64,000 bases of DNA from Rhyacophila brunnea (GCA_022495005.1 JAGYXB010000974.1:186001-250000), one strand, 5' to 3'; shown: positions 1 to 11,191, counted from the stretch's first letter. A program made the numbers and translations. Notes: generated by a model not told the origin, from the sequence alone.

Positions 1-967
1 ATATCAATATAAGAAACAGAATATTATAATGTCAGTTGGTGATGAAATCAAAGTGCCACCACTGTTATATTTAACCAGTTTAACGTGTGATATTGTATAA
101 TAATATATTGTTTACCGGGCGACGTGCTTTCTTCCTATATCATAATTACCCATCCTTTCCGTATTCATCTCGGTTACTTCATTCAGGTGAATCTCGCCCA
201 TCGGTACAAGTATAAATTATAATATTTTGTCGTTAACTACTTAATTTTATGTTTGTAAATTTTAATATACTTATACAAATAAACAGTAGTTGTGCAGAAA
301 TTATCCCAAAAGAATATCAAGTCTTAGCAAAGAGTGACTGTCACTTTGTCCTCTTATGACCTGCCTAGGCAGAGACGTATCATTACTGTCTTATCTTCTG
401 TAAGGATACATAAGCAAGTATGCACTATTCTTTTTTTAATTAATCATCGTCTACCTCCCTCAAACAGACTTTTTATCACCACTGTTAATATAAGTGTAGT
501 AATAATACATAAATAATTGACTCATAAATTAATGTCTATTTCAATGTCACACTATAAAATTATATGATTTGTATTTGATAATATAGTTAGAATCAGTTTA
601 TTCACTTAAATAATTCCACACCAGTTCCCACCTACTATGGAAAACGACGAGGGTCTACAGCGTAGGATGTGCTACAACACCATTATGTCTACGCCGCTCC
701 GTAGCAACACGTTATTGTATATTCAAAGCATTATTTACATGAACACAATATGCTATGTGCTTACATTACTTTAGGTCAAGAAAAAACTAGCAACATTTCG
801 TAATATTATTTTGTTCTCGCAAAGCTTCTGGCAATAACTTTTGAAAGTTTTGTTCAGTAGGTATATACGAGTATGTTGGGATGGGAAAATGTGACATTAT
901 TTTTTTTGCGATAGTTTATTTAAAATACGTATTATTATAAAGTTTACAACCAAACTATAGACAATTA
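1..967. other. AT-rich DNA, nothing recognised
   Basis: No coding region, RNA gene or terminal repeat was recognised. The only reading frames are short and have no family features. A slightly GC-richer patch lies near 620-710 but resembles nothing I know. Confidence 0.6.
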
Positions 968-971
968 TTAA

Positions 972-1362
972 GGGGGATGCTTGCAGAAGCACCTAGCGGA
1001 AAAATACGAAGCTTGCAATTTGAGACAATTTTTTGATAATTTACAATTTCAACTGTATTAATTAATAAATATGTACCTATCTGAAAACATTAAAAAGACA
1101 AATATTTTTTTTAAATCGAAAATAAACTTACAATTTGTAAAAAAAATGTGAATTTGTTACATATGTATGTCCACAGTTACGTTAATATTACAGTATATTG
1201 TATAGTCATATTTATTATTAAAATTTAGGTAATTAAGTTTTAAATTTTTCATTATATAGATTTTTGACTAATTCATCGTTTTAATATTTTTTATATTTAT
1301 TCTAAAAAACATCAATTTTTATAAAAATATAAATGTGTATAACTTGAAATACTTTTAATTTT
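972..1362 (+). repeat. Dispersed repeat, copy 1 (partner at 48098)
   Basis: This stretch aligns in the same orientation with 48098-48505. Shared blocks include a start at TTAAGGGGGAT, then GCGGAAAAATNCGAAGCTTG, the CTGTATTAATTAATAAATATG segment region and a long AT-rich tail ending near TAACTTGAAAT. Both copies begin right after TTAA and a G-run, as the palindromic elements at 19652 and 29532 do, but the interior is different. It carries no coding sequence. It may be a non-autonomous TTAA-type element or part of one; the right terminus is unclear. Confidence 0.6.
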
Positions 1363-1395
1363 AGGTATGGTCCTAATATTGAAGCTCGATAAATG

Positions 1396-1554
1396 GATTT
1401 AAGTTTTATACTACTCCATTTGAATCATTTTGTGCGACCCGGGCTTTGCCTTTCGGCATCTTCAGGCACTGCTGTGTACACTCACCAAAGGAAAACATAC
1501 ACTGACGGTGTCGCAAAAAACGACTCAAATGGAATAGTATAAAACTTAAATTCA
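1396..1554 (-). repeat. Stem-loop repeat with hammerhead-like core
   Basis: The two ends form inverted arms of roughly 40 nt: TTAAGTTTTATACTACTCCA near 1399 pairs with GGAATAGTATAAAACTTAA near 1531. The minus-strand loop (1432-1469) reads GTGC, CTGAAGA, TGCC-GAAA-GGC, AAAG, CCCGGGTC, GCAC. This resembles a type I hammerhead layout: stem I GTGC/GCAC, core CUGANGA, a short stem II and a GUC cleavage triplet. Here the GAAA core reads AAAG, so this copy is probably inactive. Right-half relatives lie at 28530 and 44765. Confidence 0.5.
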
Positions 1555-1644
1555 TTACTAAAAATATCATTTGATATCTCCGGTGTAGTAAAATCTGCTT
1601 TCTTTCAGTCAGAATATTCTTTTTGCAGACAAGTTTAGACTGAT

Positions 1645-1870
1645 AAACATCTGTCCGTAAATAAATTATACAATCATTGTTCGTAAACTTTTGCCGTTAC
1701 ACAAATCCATATGACATTTTTTTTAAACTCATCGCATATCAACGTCTCAAACATCGCTATCAAATTAAATGTAGTTTGGATAGCTCAAAACGTACAAATT
1801 TTTGCGCTGTAATCAGAACAACACTTCATGAAACCACGTGTTGCTACTTCCAATGAAATGGTAAAAAACC
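1645..1870 (+). repeat. Diverged dispersed repeat (partner at 38236)
   Basis: Weakly similar to 38236-38430 in the same orientation. Shared landmarks in the same order are AAACATCTGTCCG, CAATCATT, ATTAAATGTA(G/A)TTTG and GTTGCTACTT/GTTGTTACTT. No coding potential or terminal repeats seen. The similarity is by eye and needs alignment. Confidence 0.3.
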
Positions 1871-2479
1871 CGCAATTATATCCCTCTGTTAGTTTTTAGA
1901 TGAGGTCAGTGCAATGTAATACAAAAAAAAACATAAAAATGTTTGTATTCAAAAGTTTCTAAACAGTCATTATACATGCATAAGTATTTATTTACAGGTA
2001 AGTAGATGAATATCAGTCTGGCAGTATTGAAGAAAAAAAGAGCCAGAATTATATCATCCAAAAAATGAAGACATATTATAATAATGTGTTATTTATTTTC
2101 TTTTATTCGGGGACACTTGTTGGTCCTCTGTGATGCTGCGCATGCGCAGTTCTCGCCCTTGGCCTCCCGCACCTCTTCTGCCAACCAAGACGGTCCGCCC
2201 AGGTAAGGTACACATACAGACAAACAACCTCACGCACACACGTGAGGCGACCAGCTATTGATCTACCTGCATGTATCACAGATCGCAAACTAATGATTTG
2301 CGTACCAATTTTATTTTACTTTTTTCAGTTGTTAAAGTCTAATCTTTTTAAAAAAATTACAACGCATCCAACTTCTTATATAATATTAAACAACTACTGC
2401 TCATGTAGGCAAGACATATCCACCGTATGGCAAACAGGCGGGTTCCAACAAAATCCTTAGAGAACATCTGTGTGAGAAT
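1871..2479. other. Unassigned; small GC-richer island 2103-2290
   Basis: No gene recognised. The segment 2103-2290 is clearly GC-richer than its surroundings, contains the hairpin CCTCACGCACACACGTGAGG, and read on the minus strand ends in an AATAAA-containing run near 2100. It could be a piece of an LTR or of a LINE 3' region; I cannot assign it. Confidence 0.4.
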
Positions 2480-2499
2480 ATGACAATCGGGGATAACCG

Positions 2500-3115
2500 C
2501 TTTAACTCCTGACCATTACACCTATGGTCCCCACAAGGAGTGGCTGACAGGGCTCAAACCTATGGGTCCAACGTGGCGGATTGACCAGCTAAGTGAGATT
2601 AACACATATAACAAATTTCCTCTAATAGAAAAATAAAAGACGCCTGCGGCGCTATTTTCCTTCAAAACTTTTTTGTTGTGTAATGCAATTTTTGATTATT
2701 ATAATATATTCGACAACTCCATAATTTAAGCGGATAGAAGAATTAAAAAATCGTTAAAAATAATACCCTTAATTTTGCCTCGAACATCATTTGGGAAACG
2801 CTAGTGGAGCATCGCACTGCACTGTAGAGGGGCCTACCAAAGATCCTAGACTGGAAGCCCCGCTTAAGGATGTGGGGGCCATGATTACACCAGTCAATTT
2901 TGACTGAATACGGTAAAATTGTTGCCAAGTTCTACAAGCTTGGACTTGTCACCCGACCAACATGTGCACGTGGTAGAGAACTACAGGATGCACACCATAT
3001 AATCTGGGAATGTCCAAAAATGTGTATAGAAAGGGAAAAGATGTTCAAGTCGGTTCAACAAGCAACCAATCGCTATAAAGGTCAACATTGTTGCTTTTTA
3101 AAAGATTACGGCGTG
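2500..3115 (+). pseudogene. R1/Jockey-like LINE C-terminal remnant, split by a MITE
   Basis: Plus-strand codons from about 2905 encode a LINE C-terminal zinc-knuckle region: EYGKIVAKFYKLGL, then CARG, LQDAHHIIWECP and an R-rich tail. This matches the Cys-x-Cys...His...Cys pattern after the reverse transcriptase in R1-type LINEs, and parallels the 31.9-kb element (LTGHGNF...CTCG...YILWDC). Joining 2514 to 2884 across the MITE gives a run like HYTSQF, so the hAT MITE inserted in the LINE. A single base appears to be missing at CAATTTTGAC. The reverse transcriptase is absent. Dead fragment. Confidence 0.65.
2523..2883. mobile_element. hAT-type MITE, 361 bp
   Basis: The element runs from TATGGTCCCCACA to TGTGGGGGCCATG, which form imperfect terminal inverted repeats. 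It is flanked by a perfect 8-bp direct repeat, ATTACACC, at 2515-2522 and 2884-2891; 8-bp duplications are characteristic of hAT. The interior has the small palindrome CGCCTGCGGCG, shared with the copy at 14987-15365. It has no coding capacity, so it would depend on an external hAT transposase. It sits inside a LINE remnant. Confidence 0.8.
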
Positions 3116-4169
3116 TTACTACTTCAATATTTCTTCACACAGTTTTACCTGTAGTATTGTTCAGCTTTGTATTTTTTTTAATAATATATGTATTATGTTT
3201 CAGAGTAATTTATTTTTTTGTTAGTTCATCGTGCTCCTCTTTTATATAGGCACTTTTTGTTAGAACGAGTCAAAATAAAATCAGCCAAAGCACACTTTTG
3301 TGCGTGGCGAACTTAGACTGGGGTATCTGCTCTTGAGACATTTCTAGGCAAAATAAACTACTAATGCTTCACAACAAACGTAGGTACTGTCATATGACCT
3401 CCCAAGTTTCAGAGTTTGGTATACCTATGAAGGATAATGAAATATCTATCAAGTGTTAATTAATAATATCCGTATAAGATAATGCAATATCAACAAGATT
3501 ATATTACTAGCTTGATAAATACAAGTGTGATCCAACATACAGTCATAGGATTATGAACCAACACCCGAATACCATACACAAAAAGTCAATAAACTAATTA
3601 ATATGATATCACCAAACTATATAAAAAGCAGCACACACCTCGTGCCCTCGTCTATTATTTTAATTTCCTTGTAACGCATATATCTTGTCCGCTGTATATG
3701 TATTTATTTTGTATTTCCGTTGAACAAACTTTAATACTTTAACTTTCGTGAAAGCTTTATTGTTTCCCGACTATGTTCTCATCATCTAATTTAAACATAT
3801 TCTTGAAGGTAAATCACCTAATAATTACCTTCAAAATGGCAGTCATTAAACGAAACAGCTGTGAATACTACTCAGAAGCCGCACATAAATCTAGTCTTTG
3901 GTAAGGAGACAAAGGAAGGAGAACACCATTATATCACTTCAGGTTCCTTTTAACACAAGTTATCTGATTCCTTTACCTTCTTTCCTGAGGGACATAACAA
4001 TACGCTCTATTAGTCTATTAAGACCGAGTGTGTTAGTGTGGAGGGGCAGAATAGGGATACATTAGAGCTGCTTGGCGTGTAAACCTGACAAAAATGACGA
4101 CTTAAAACGATGAACGAACTATGACATTTTAAGGAATATGCTCGATGATTTCCAGGAATAAAAATACTA
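3116..4169. other. AT-rich DNA, nothing firm
   Basis: No coding region recognised. A TATA-like CTATATAAAAAGCAGC at about 3618 is followed by GC-richer sequence, which could be a promoter or an old LTR; there is no gene behind it to support either. Confidence 0.4.
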
Positions 4170-4376
4170 TTCTTTTTCTTCTTCTTCTTTTACCGTGTCA
4201 CGATCCAGTATTGGCACGCCAAGCAAGTTTGCGCCACTTCCCTAGATCAATCGCCAACTCTTGCGCCTCCCGCCATTCCATACCTGCAGCGCGTGGATCG
4301 CTTTTGTAGGAAAGGCCGGCCACGACGATGGAACCCTTTCGGCTGTGCCAGAGAGTGACAAAGAGTGTGAGACTTC
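4170..4376 (-). mobile_element. RTE family A 3' stub, 207 bp
   Basis: On the minus strand this matches the 3' end of the 23289-25218 element (the GLTWREAQELA region through the ACGTGACAGGG 3' end) and finishes in a (GAA)n-type tail, seen as CTTCTTCTTCTT on the plus strand. It is flanked by the 10-bp duplication AAAAATACTA at 4160-4169 and 4377-4386. Extremely 5'-truncated, as RTE insertions often are. No function. Confidence 0.75.
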
Positions 4377-4386
4377 AAAAATACTA

Positions 4387-5094
4387 GTAGAAATATAAAA
4401 ACTTTGCTAGGGGAATAATGTGGAGAGGAACGACAGGGAGTAGTTTTTAAAGAATGACTAGAGAAGAGCAACAAAAAACCAAGTATCATGGAAGTGGAGA
4501 ATCGAAAAAGCTGAGGCTCGATCAGTCATCGAAGAAAAATATGTTTTATTTTTAAAAATTATTTTGTTTTTTTAAAAACTGTTGGCGACAACATGCATGC
4601 ACAACAATGAACCAGACACTAGCTCTGCACGAGATGTGACGCAAACATGTTTTTACCTCAATTTCCCATCGATTCCGCACATACCCCGACTACCTTCTCT
4701 AGGTACGTCGGACTTTATATTACTTATTTATGCGTGCGAGTCTATAAGAAATTTTATACGTACATGTCAACGCATTCTTTTTTCGAAGTGATTCCACCGT
4801 AAATTTATTTACAGGCGAAACACATTGAGTGCATTTACATGTTTCAAGCAAAACTGTAAAACATGTTTCTCTATTGATGATTTACATGCCACGTAAAGTG
4901 ATTTATTATTTACAAATTTTACCCATGTACCCTTAAATATGCAAAAAGGCAAGTATTTATTCTTTTTTATACAAATAATATATCTGTGAGCGAAAAGAAA
5001 AGAGAGAATAATATAGTGTAAATTCACTACTTTTTAGGAAAAGCTAAAGTTTATATTGGAACGCATACATTGGAACATAAAATATATTTATTTT
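4387..5094. other. AT-rich DNA, nothing recognised
   Basis: Short frames only, without family features, terminal repeats or RNA structure that I can support. Confidence 0.5.
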
Positions 5095-5320
5095 GCAGCA
5101 TCAATTTGACTCTCTTCTCTTTGGTCTTGGCCTTTTCCAAAAACTTACTTCATTCTTGCAATCCAGCGCCGATACTATCCAGTTTCTTCGTCGATTATTT
5201 TTAAATATCCTGTGACAAACTCCACGTCTTATCTTGCCCTCAAAGTATGCGTACATAGGTGTCCGGCATTCTATGCAAGTGACCGATCCAGTGCAATCTG
5301 CATTTTAACATAATATCCAC
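5095..5320 (-). pseudogene. Possible degenerate LINE C-terminus
   Basis: The minus strand has a run reading LHWIGHLHRMPDTYV, which resembles the (L)RW-x-GH-x-RMPD signature after the reverse transcriptase in RTE-type elements. The following codons need several frame changes to continue. It could be an old RTE remnant of a family not otherwise present here. Confidence 0.35.
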
Positions 5321-5371
5321 TTTGAAAAAATATTAAAAAAAAAAAAAAAAAACATTTTTTCCACCCCTTAG

Positions 5372-5965
5372 TTGGAGCATATGGACATCACTCGTCACCT
5401 CCAAGGATCCCTGTCGATAGCTAGTTTTCTTGCATCATTCCGGGTCATACCAGAATTCCGTAGCTTCACAGTCACACTACAATGTATAGCATTTAGCGGC
5501 CTTCCAGAATGGCGGAATCCTGTTGGATTGAAGAACAAGCAAGCCAGGTTGAGGTTCTCTTTTAGTGTTGTTTTTGTGATGAGAGGCTGCTTAGTGCATT
5601 CTCTTATTTCCTCGTTACTCCTGAAATCATACCACCGCATACCCAGTATCCATCGCAAACATCTATTCTAGAAGCTCAGTATACGGTTGCTCTGAGCCTT
5701 AAGGTGTCATGATTCGCTACCGTAAAGCAGCACCATCAGAATGAAAGCGTCGAATAGGCGGTATTTGGTTTTGACCGACGTCAATCGTGAGTATCAGACA
5801 CTCCGCATCGATTTGGATATTGCTCCACTCATTCCCATTCAGATAGCGAGCTCTAAAATGCGATCTCTCGTGATGTGTAACCCTAGGTACTTAAAGCTGT
5901 CAACGCTCTCAATGTTCTGCCCATCCCTAATGAGAGGGACATCCGAATAAGGACAGGTGCTATTC
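5372..5965 (-). pseudogene. RTE family B, 3' half remnant
   Basis: The minus strand reads from VDSFKYLGLHITRD, through a thumb-like stretch with YGSES, RILSF-NRCLRWILGMRWYDFRSNEEIRE, to the C-terminal block FNPTGFRHSGRPLNAI and a final DRDPWR. These are the post-catalytic and C-terminal signatures of RTE-type reverse transcriptases. In-frame stops interrupt it near the YGSES motif and after RILSF, and the WLGHVLRMP block is damaged. A better copy of the same 3' end is at 42407-42730. The palm and endonuclease are missing. Confidence 0.75.
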
Positions 5966-8360
5966 CTATATTTATTATTTATATATTTTTTTATAGCGTC
6001 TGAAAAAATTTGTTTGTTGAAATCTACAAAATAATTATTGGTTCGGAAAAATATATACTAACACTCTAATTCAACGATTATTTACCCCATTGAACCAATT
6101 TTTTAAAAATAAGAAAAAGTCGCACTGGGTCAAGTAATCAAAAAAATTTGAATCATAAAATCTATTATTTCAAAATATTATTTATATTTTTTTCATATAC
6201 TTAAATATATTTAGTTTGCTACTAATATTAAACAAATAATTATATGATTTGTATCTGATTGCGAATGACGTATAAACGGCTGAAGAAAAATACCCTTTCA
6301 GACGCTTAAGAGTGAGAGTAACGTTTTCAGTGAAAACTGCAATTCAATACATTTGATTAATAACTTTCATTTTTAATAATTAATCAATACTCATATAAAA
6401 ACATTTTTAAATTTCAGTTTAAAAAATTGCTATTTTTATTAGTATATTGTGTTTAAAAAATATTTTTTTGATTGTTTGATAAAATTTTTAAAAGATGACA
6501 AAGCGATTTTTGTGATTTTTTTTTTAAATACAATGTATTTCTATATAACTAAGTTAAAACACTGAAATATGCACATAGACTGTGATAAGTATATAAAATA
6601 ATCAAATGTCTTCTCAAAAAAAAATCAAGAACTGTAAAACATTTGTCAAAATTTTAATAAAGAAGAAAAAAAAACATTTCAATAAAATTAAAATGGCTCT
6701 ACTGAGAAATTTTGGATATGGCACTTAATATAGTTCAGTTCTAGGGTACAGACATAGATTTTTTAATTGTGTATTTATTATTACATAAAAAATCTTTTCA
6801 ATAAATACTTTTAGAAAGGTACGTATTGATTATTTTAAATGAAAATTATCTGTAAAATGTAAGTCAAACCATAAGTTATGTTTTAAAATTCACCCTTCAT
6901 TTCTATGGCCTCTCAGTATTTTGGTTTTTGTAATTTCAGGTTTCTTTTAAACTAGTTTCTGTTAGACCCATACTATCAATTGGCTCTCAAAGGCGTGATA
7001 CTTTAGATACAAAATATATGCATAACTAATGTTCTGCAACCTCGTACAATATAATATTATGACACTAGCTTTAGGTAAGTAAAATATTTTATGAATCCGT
7101 TACCGCAATTACAGTTGTGTTGGTTTTGATTAAGATTAAATTCTCACTCCTACTCTGCATTCGCGGCTATCAAGCGGCTTCTAAATTCTCTTTAATGCTG
7201 CTCCGGCCCTGACCGGAAGGAAGATAGTTAAACTATACGATGTATATATCTTTGAAACAAGACAGTTAGACGGCTCGCATACGGTGAGATTGCATGCAAT
7301 GTCAACACCAAAAAGTGCATGCAATATCAATTAGGGATTTACAACAAAATTGCTATCATTCAAGATATCTTTACACACGCAAGCAATATTATCATTCACA
7401 GTTAAAATACAATTACCGACGCCATTTCTTAAAGTCAGCAAACGACATAGTATCAGTAGGTAATGTATTACAGATTACTTAATTTTGAAAAACTTCAGAA
7501 ACATAAATAAATATTAGAAAAACTCCTAATAGGGATTTGATCTCACTCCTCGTTTGAGCTACCAATATGTTTATAGTCAATTATTATTCTATATTTATAT
7601 TATCCAAGATATTTCCAATTTCGCCAATGGATTGTTACCAGTAATAAAAATAATGAGTGTAGGTGAAGTCAATGTAAGTGTTATTCAAAAGTATGTATAT
7701 TTAATTACAATAACCTATCATTTATCATTCTTCAACCCTGTGTACATTCAGTATTAAATATTATATAACATTCAGTATATAATATTAAAATCATTGCGAT
7801 ATCCTACATTGGTTAGAACTAGGTGCCAATCTACCTGCCTTTCACTTCACCCCTCTAGTACTGTGAGCTGATCATTTTGACTACTCGTGATGATTTTTGT
7901 TGCAAGTGCGTTACTTAAAATAGGTTTGATTTAGGTAAGTAGGTATCACTTTACCCGCACCTTATCTCACTTTCCATCACTGTTATCTGACCACTTCTTA
8001 GTGCATTATTTTTAAGACGGGTTGGCACGTAACTTGGGAATCTGTCAAGATCTCATGACTCAGATTTGTAACTGGTAGTTTAATAGTCGGGCATCAGTTT
8101 TCTCCTTGGCTCACACCCACTTCTCTAGAAGTTCAACAATACGAAGAGTACGTGTCATTAAAAAACTGCGTGTCACTCTTAGGTTCGTGTGTTATATTCT
8201 ACGTTTTACCCGACCAAATACCAACCACTAGTTTTTCAGATAGCCAGTCATCTATATGGCCAATAAACTGATAATTCCCGTAGAAAAAACATGTGAGTCA
8301 ACAAAAGAACTAATAATTTTCCGTATGTGATAACTCAGTATCATTACTTTAGTATATATC
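5966..8360. other. 2.4 kb of AT-rich DNA, no gene
   Basis: Long A/T homopolymer-rich stretch. Small GC-richer patches at about 7150-7215 and 7960-8220 carry no family signature. I see no tRNA, terminal repeat or coding block. Confidence 0.5.
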
Positions 8361-8406
8361 AGTGGCGAAGACTCCATACTTTATTTAAATCATATATTTT
8401 TAAGAA
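8361..8406 (+). mobile_element. 5' end of a hAT-like element (stub)
   Basis: Begins CAGTGGCGAAGACTCCATAC, nearly identical to the left terminus of the hAT-like element at 26300. An RTE family A insertion follows immediately, and no matching right terminus was found on its far side, so this is a truncated remnant. Confidence 0.5.
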
Positions 8407-8413
8407 ATATAAT

Positions 8414-8898
8414 CTTCTTCTTCTTCTTCCACCCTGTCACGTCCCAACATTGGGGCATAGGGCAAGCACAAGTTGGCGCCACTTCCCTCGGTCCATCTCC
8501 AACTCTTGCTCCTCCCGCCATGTCAGACCTGCAGCACATAGGTCGCTCTTGTAGCACCGCTACAGGGTGAGGGAGGGCCGGCCACGGCGACGGAACCCTT
8601 GAGGCTGTGCCACAAGGGTACAAAGTGCCGCACTCTTTGGCGGCATCCGGAATACGTGTCCCAGCCACGTAAAGCGTCTCTTCGTGATAACTTCAATTAC
8701 CGAAGGCTGTTGTGTCTGCTCACGAGCTCGGGTGTTTGTAACGCGGTCGTACCAATGTACCCCTAAGATTCGGCGGAGACATCGATTCTCAAAGCTCAAA
8801 AGCTAAGACTCGTGAAGCTTAGTAAGATGCCATATCTCACAGCTATACAGGAGCACAGGTAGCACGCACGCGTTAAACAAACGACATTAGGTCCTCAC
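8414..8898 (-). mobile_element. RTE family A, 5'-truncated copy
   Basis: Very similar to 23290-23775. The minus strand encodes LSFENRCLRRILGVHWYDRVTN, the TQQPSVIEV block and WLGHVFRMPPKSAAL, the RTE C-terminal region, and ends in a (GAA)n tail at about 8415-8430. The direct repeat ATATAAT occurs at 8407-8413 and 8899-8905 and fits a short target duplication. The catalytic domains are lost. Confidence 0.8.
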
Positions 8899-9211
8899 AT
8901 ATAATAAATAACCTAAATACATTTCATAGGTAAAAAAATAAAAACCATTAACAGAGATATATTTATTTACTAAGCGGCAGAGTAATCCATCTCTAATAGG
9001 ATTCATAGACACATATTATTTATGGATTCAATTTACAAACACACCATGCAAACAAAGGCTTGCTATAATCCAAAGTTGTCTCTTATATACTTTGCTGGTG
9101 TTTGTCCTTGAGACCTGACTCACTATATGCTTCAATATATGAAATGTATGTGGCTTATACGGTAAAGCTTATCTTTGTTTACTATTCATTTATGTTATTT
9201 TACGCACACCG

Positions 9212-9350
9212 GGCAAGCTCTAACTGGCTTAGCTAATGGACACTGCAGCTAGCGTAGTTGCAAGTTCGATTCCCGGTTCGGCATCACTTATTTTGAAAAA
9301 TACCTATTTCAAATGCCAATTTATGATCTTCTTAGGATCGAACATGATAA
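9212..9350 (+). repeat. tRNA-derived SINE
   Basis: A tRNA-like head with a pol III A-box-like TGGCTTAGCTAATGG and a B-box GTTCGATTCC, ending CGGCATC. It is followed by an AT-rich body and the tail GATCTTCTTAGGATCGAACATG. That tail matches the tail of the SINE at 19473 and 36063 although the heads differ. Not a functional tRNA: no proper acceptor stem is evident. Confidence 0.6.
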
Positions 9351-10191
9351 AAAAGAACATTTTCTATTACTCACTACAGTCTACCTTTCTTCAACAGCCT
9401 CGCCTCTGCTGTAGATCGCAACACATCAACAACTTGGTGTGCGAGCTCATTTAGATTTATACTATACGACTGGCATTATCTTAGAAACAGGGCATGTTCG
9501 AGAGAGTTAGTATGAGAAATATTTATAACTCTATCATATCGATGTAGAGGGTGATACTGTATGCAGATTTACTCAGGCATTAGTGGACTCATAACTCAGT
9601 TATTGGTTGGAACTCTATTGGAAAATTTATCACCTATGTTTTAAGAATATCAATATTGTTATATATTTATTTATTTATTTAAGAATACAAAACATTGTGG
9701 ACATAACAAATCTAAATTCAAGACGTACACAACATGAGATTTACATTATAAGTCAAACATTACCCTCACAAGAGAGAAGAGAATATAGAAAAGAAATATA
9801 TATATAATAACAATAATAATAACAAAAAAAAAATAATCAAAACATACTTAAGTACAATTTAATACAGAAAAATATAATTTTTGAGAACGAAAAATATACC
9901 ATTTTATACAGAAAAATACAGTTTCAAAAATAAAATGCAAAAAATGTATCTGTAACTCCCCTCTCTATGATATCTCCCCAATGACAATAAATTGTCTTCT
10001 GTCGAATTCATCGACATCCTAAGTTACTAATTATGTACCATTGTTAAGAATATTCGATCGGTGTGATTTCGACTATTGCAATGTACCTACTCAATATCAT
10101 ATTATTACTACGTACGTACTACGTAAACGTAACTATGTAAACTAAGCGTCACTAATATTACTTATTTACCATTTCATATTTATACTAGGTA
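9351..10191. other. AT-rich DNA, nothing recognised
   Basis: Contains A-rich low-complexity sequence at about 9790-9930. No coding or structural feature supported. Confidence 0.5.
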
Positions 10192-10452
10192 CAGTAAATC
10201 AGTGCTCCGCAACTGGTGTGCCGCGAGACAATGCTTAAAAAACACAAATGATTTTGTATATTATACAATAATTACTTGATACTCGTAGCCAAAATTGCGT
10301 ACATAGCTGGTAATAAATAAATTTGAGCACCTGCATAAACTTAATAAAACAATGCAAGGTCAGAATGAAAATATATTGACGTAATCTGACAAATTAGAAG
10401 GATTTAAGACAAGGATCTCTAAAAATGTACCAAAGGACCTACCAGACCACCA

Positions 10453-10620
10453 ATGAAACAAGCAATTAATTTTGGATCCGTCTCCAAAACATTTAACTTT
10501 GCTTTAAAAGAGATTTCATCGTTACTTTCATCCAATCAATACGACTGGATTCGAAACCCTTTTGCAACCAACGCCAAAAATTATATAGAAGCGCTTATGC
10601 TATTTTCTGGATTTCGGTTA
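10453..10620 (+). pseudogene. hAT transposase fragment
   Basis: About 55 codons include SSNQYDWIRNPFATN, which resembles the (L)xW(I/V)(R/K)(N/D)PF segment found in the middle of hAT transposases of the ZBED/Charlie type. The BED finger, the RNase H-like catalytic residues and the C-terminal dimerisation region are not visible. It lies inside a hAT element with matching ends, which supports the call. Non-functional. Confidence 0.55.
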
Positions 10621-10631
10621 ATAAAGAATAT

Positions 10632-10668
10632 CCTAAATCTAAATCTAAATCTAAAACTAAATCTAAAA
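10632..10668 (+). repeat. (CTAAAT)n simple repeat
   Basis: Four to five imperfect tandem copies of CTAAAT inside the hAT element, just after the transposase fragment. Confidence 0.8.
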
Positions 10669-10789
10669 AAAATCCTATCTAAAAACTTTTACGTTCATTG
10701 AAACAAACTCAGGTATCATATTAATTAGTTATTATATTGCTAATACAAATACATGGTAATATGTAGGTATTGTGGAGCCCAATCTCAGG

Positions 10790-11090
10790 GGGGCGGAGTG
10801 GCAGGTCAAGCAGATAAGTGAGATAAACACAAATTACATGTTTGCTCTAATAGAAAAAAAAATATTATTATTGTGTCAATACTCGACATATAATTATTTT
10901 TAAAACGACAACTAACCGTAATTCAAGTGGATGTATTAATAAATACAAAAAGTCGCTAAACATAGAATCAATACGATTAATTTTACATAAAACATCATTT
11001 GAAAACACGCTATTTTAAAGTATCACACTGTCTTTAACCCTAGCGATAGGTAAGGGGGGCGCCAAATATTCTGGCTTGGGGTCAATGTTT
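10790..11090 (+). repeat. Diverged copy of the 14987-type MITE
   Basis: Shares with 2523-2883 and 14987-15365 the blocks GTGAGAT(A/T)AACACA, CTCTAATAG, CTTTAACCCTAGCGAT(A/G)GGTA and GGGGGCGCCAAATAT. The ends are degraded and no target duplication was found. Nested in the 984-bp hAT element. Confidence 0.55.
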
Positions 11091-11191
11091 TAGTGTATAA
11101 ATTGTTGTTTTACGTGTGGTGTGCCGCAGAATTCTGGGAAGACCTGGAGTGTGCCGTGACTGAGAAAAGGTTGCGGAGCACTGCTGTAAAT

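Larger units (their letters stand above)
10200..11183 (+). mobile_element. hAT element, non-autonomous, 984 bp
   Basis: Left end CAGTGCTCCGCAACTGG and right end TTGCGGAGCACTG form terminal inverted repeats, and GTGTGCCGC recurs just inside both ends. The flanks CAGTAAAT (10192-10199) and CTGTAAAT (11184-11191) are an 8-bp target duplication with one mismatch. The CAGTG start, the 8-bp duplication and a transposase fragment inside all agree on hAT. It is internally deleted and contains a nested diverged MITE. Confidence 0.85.
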
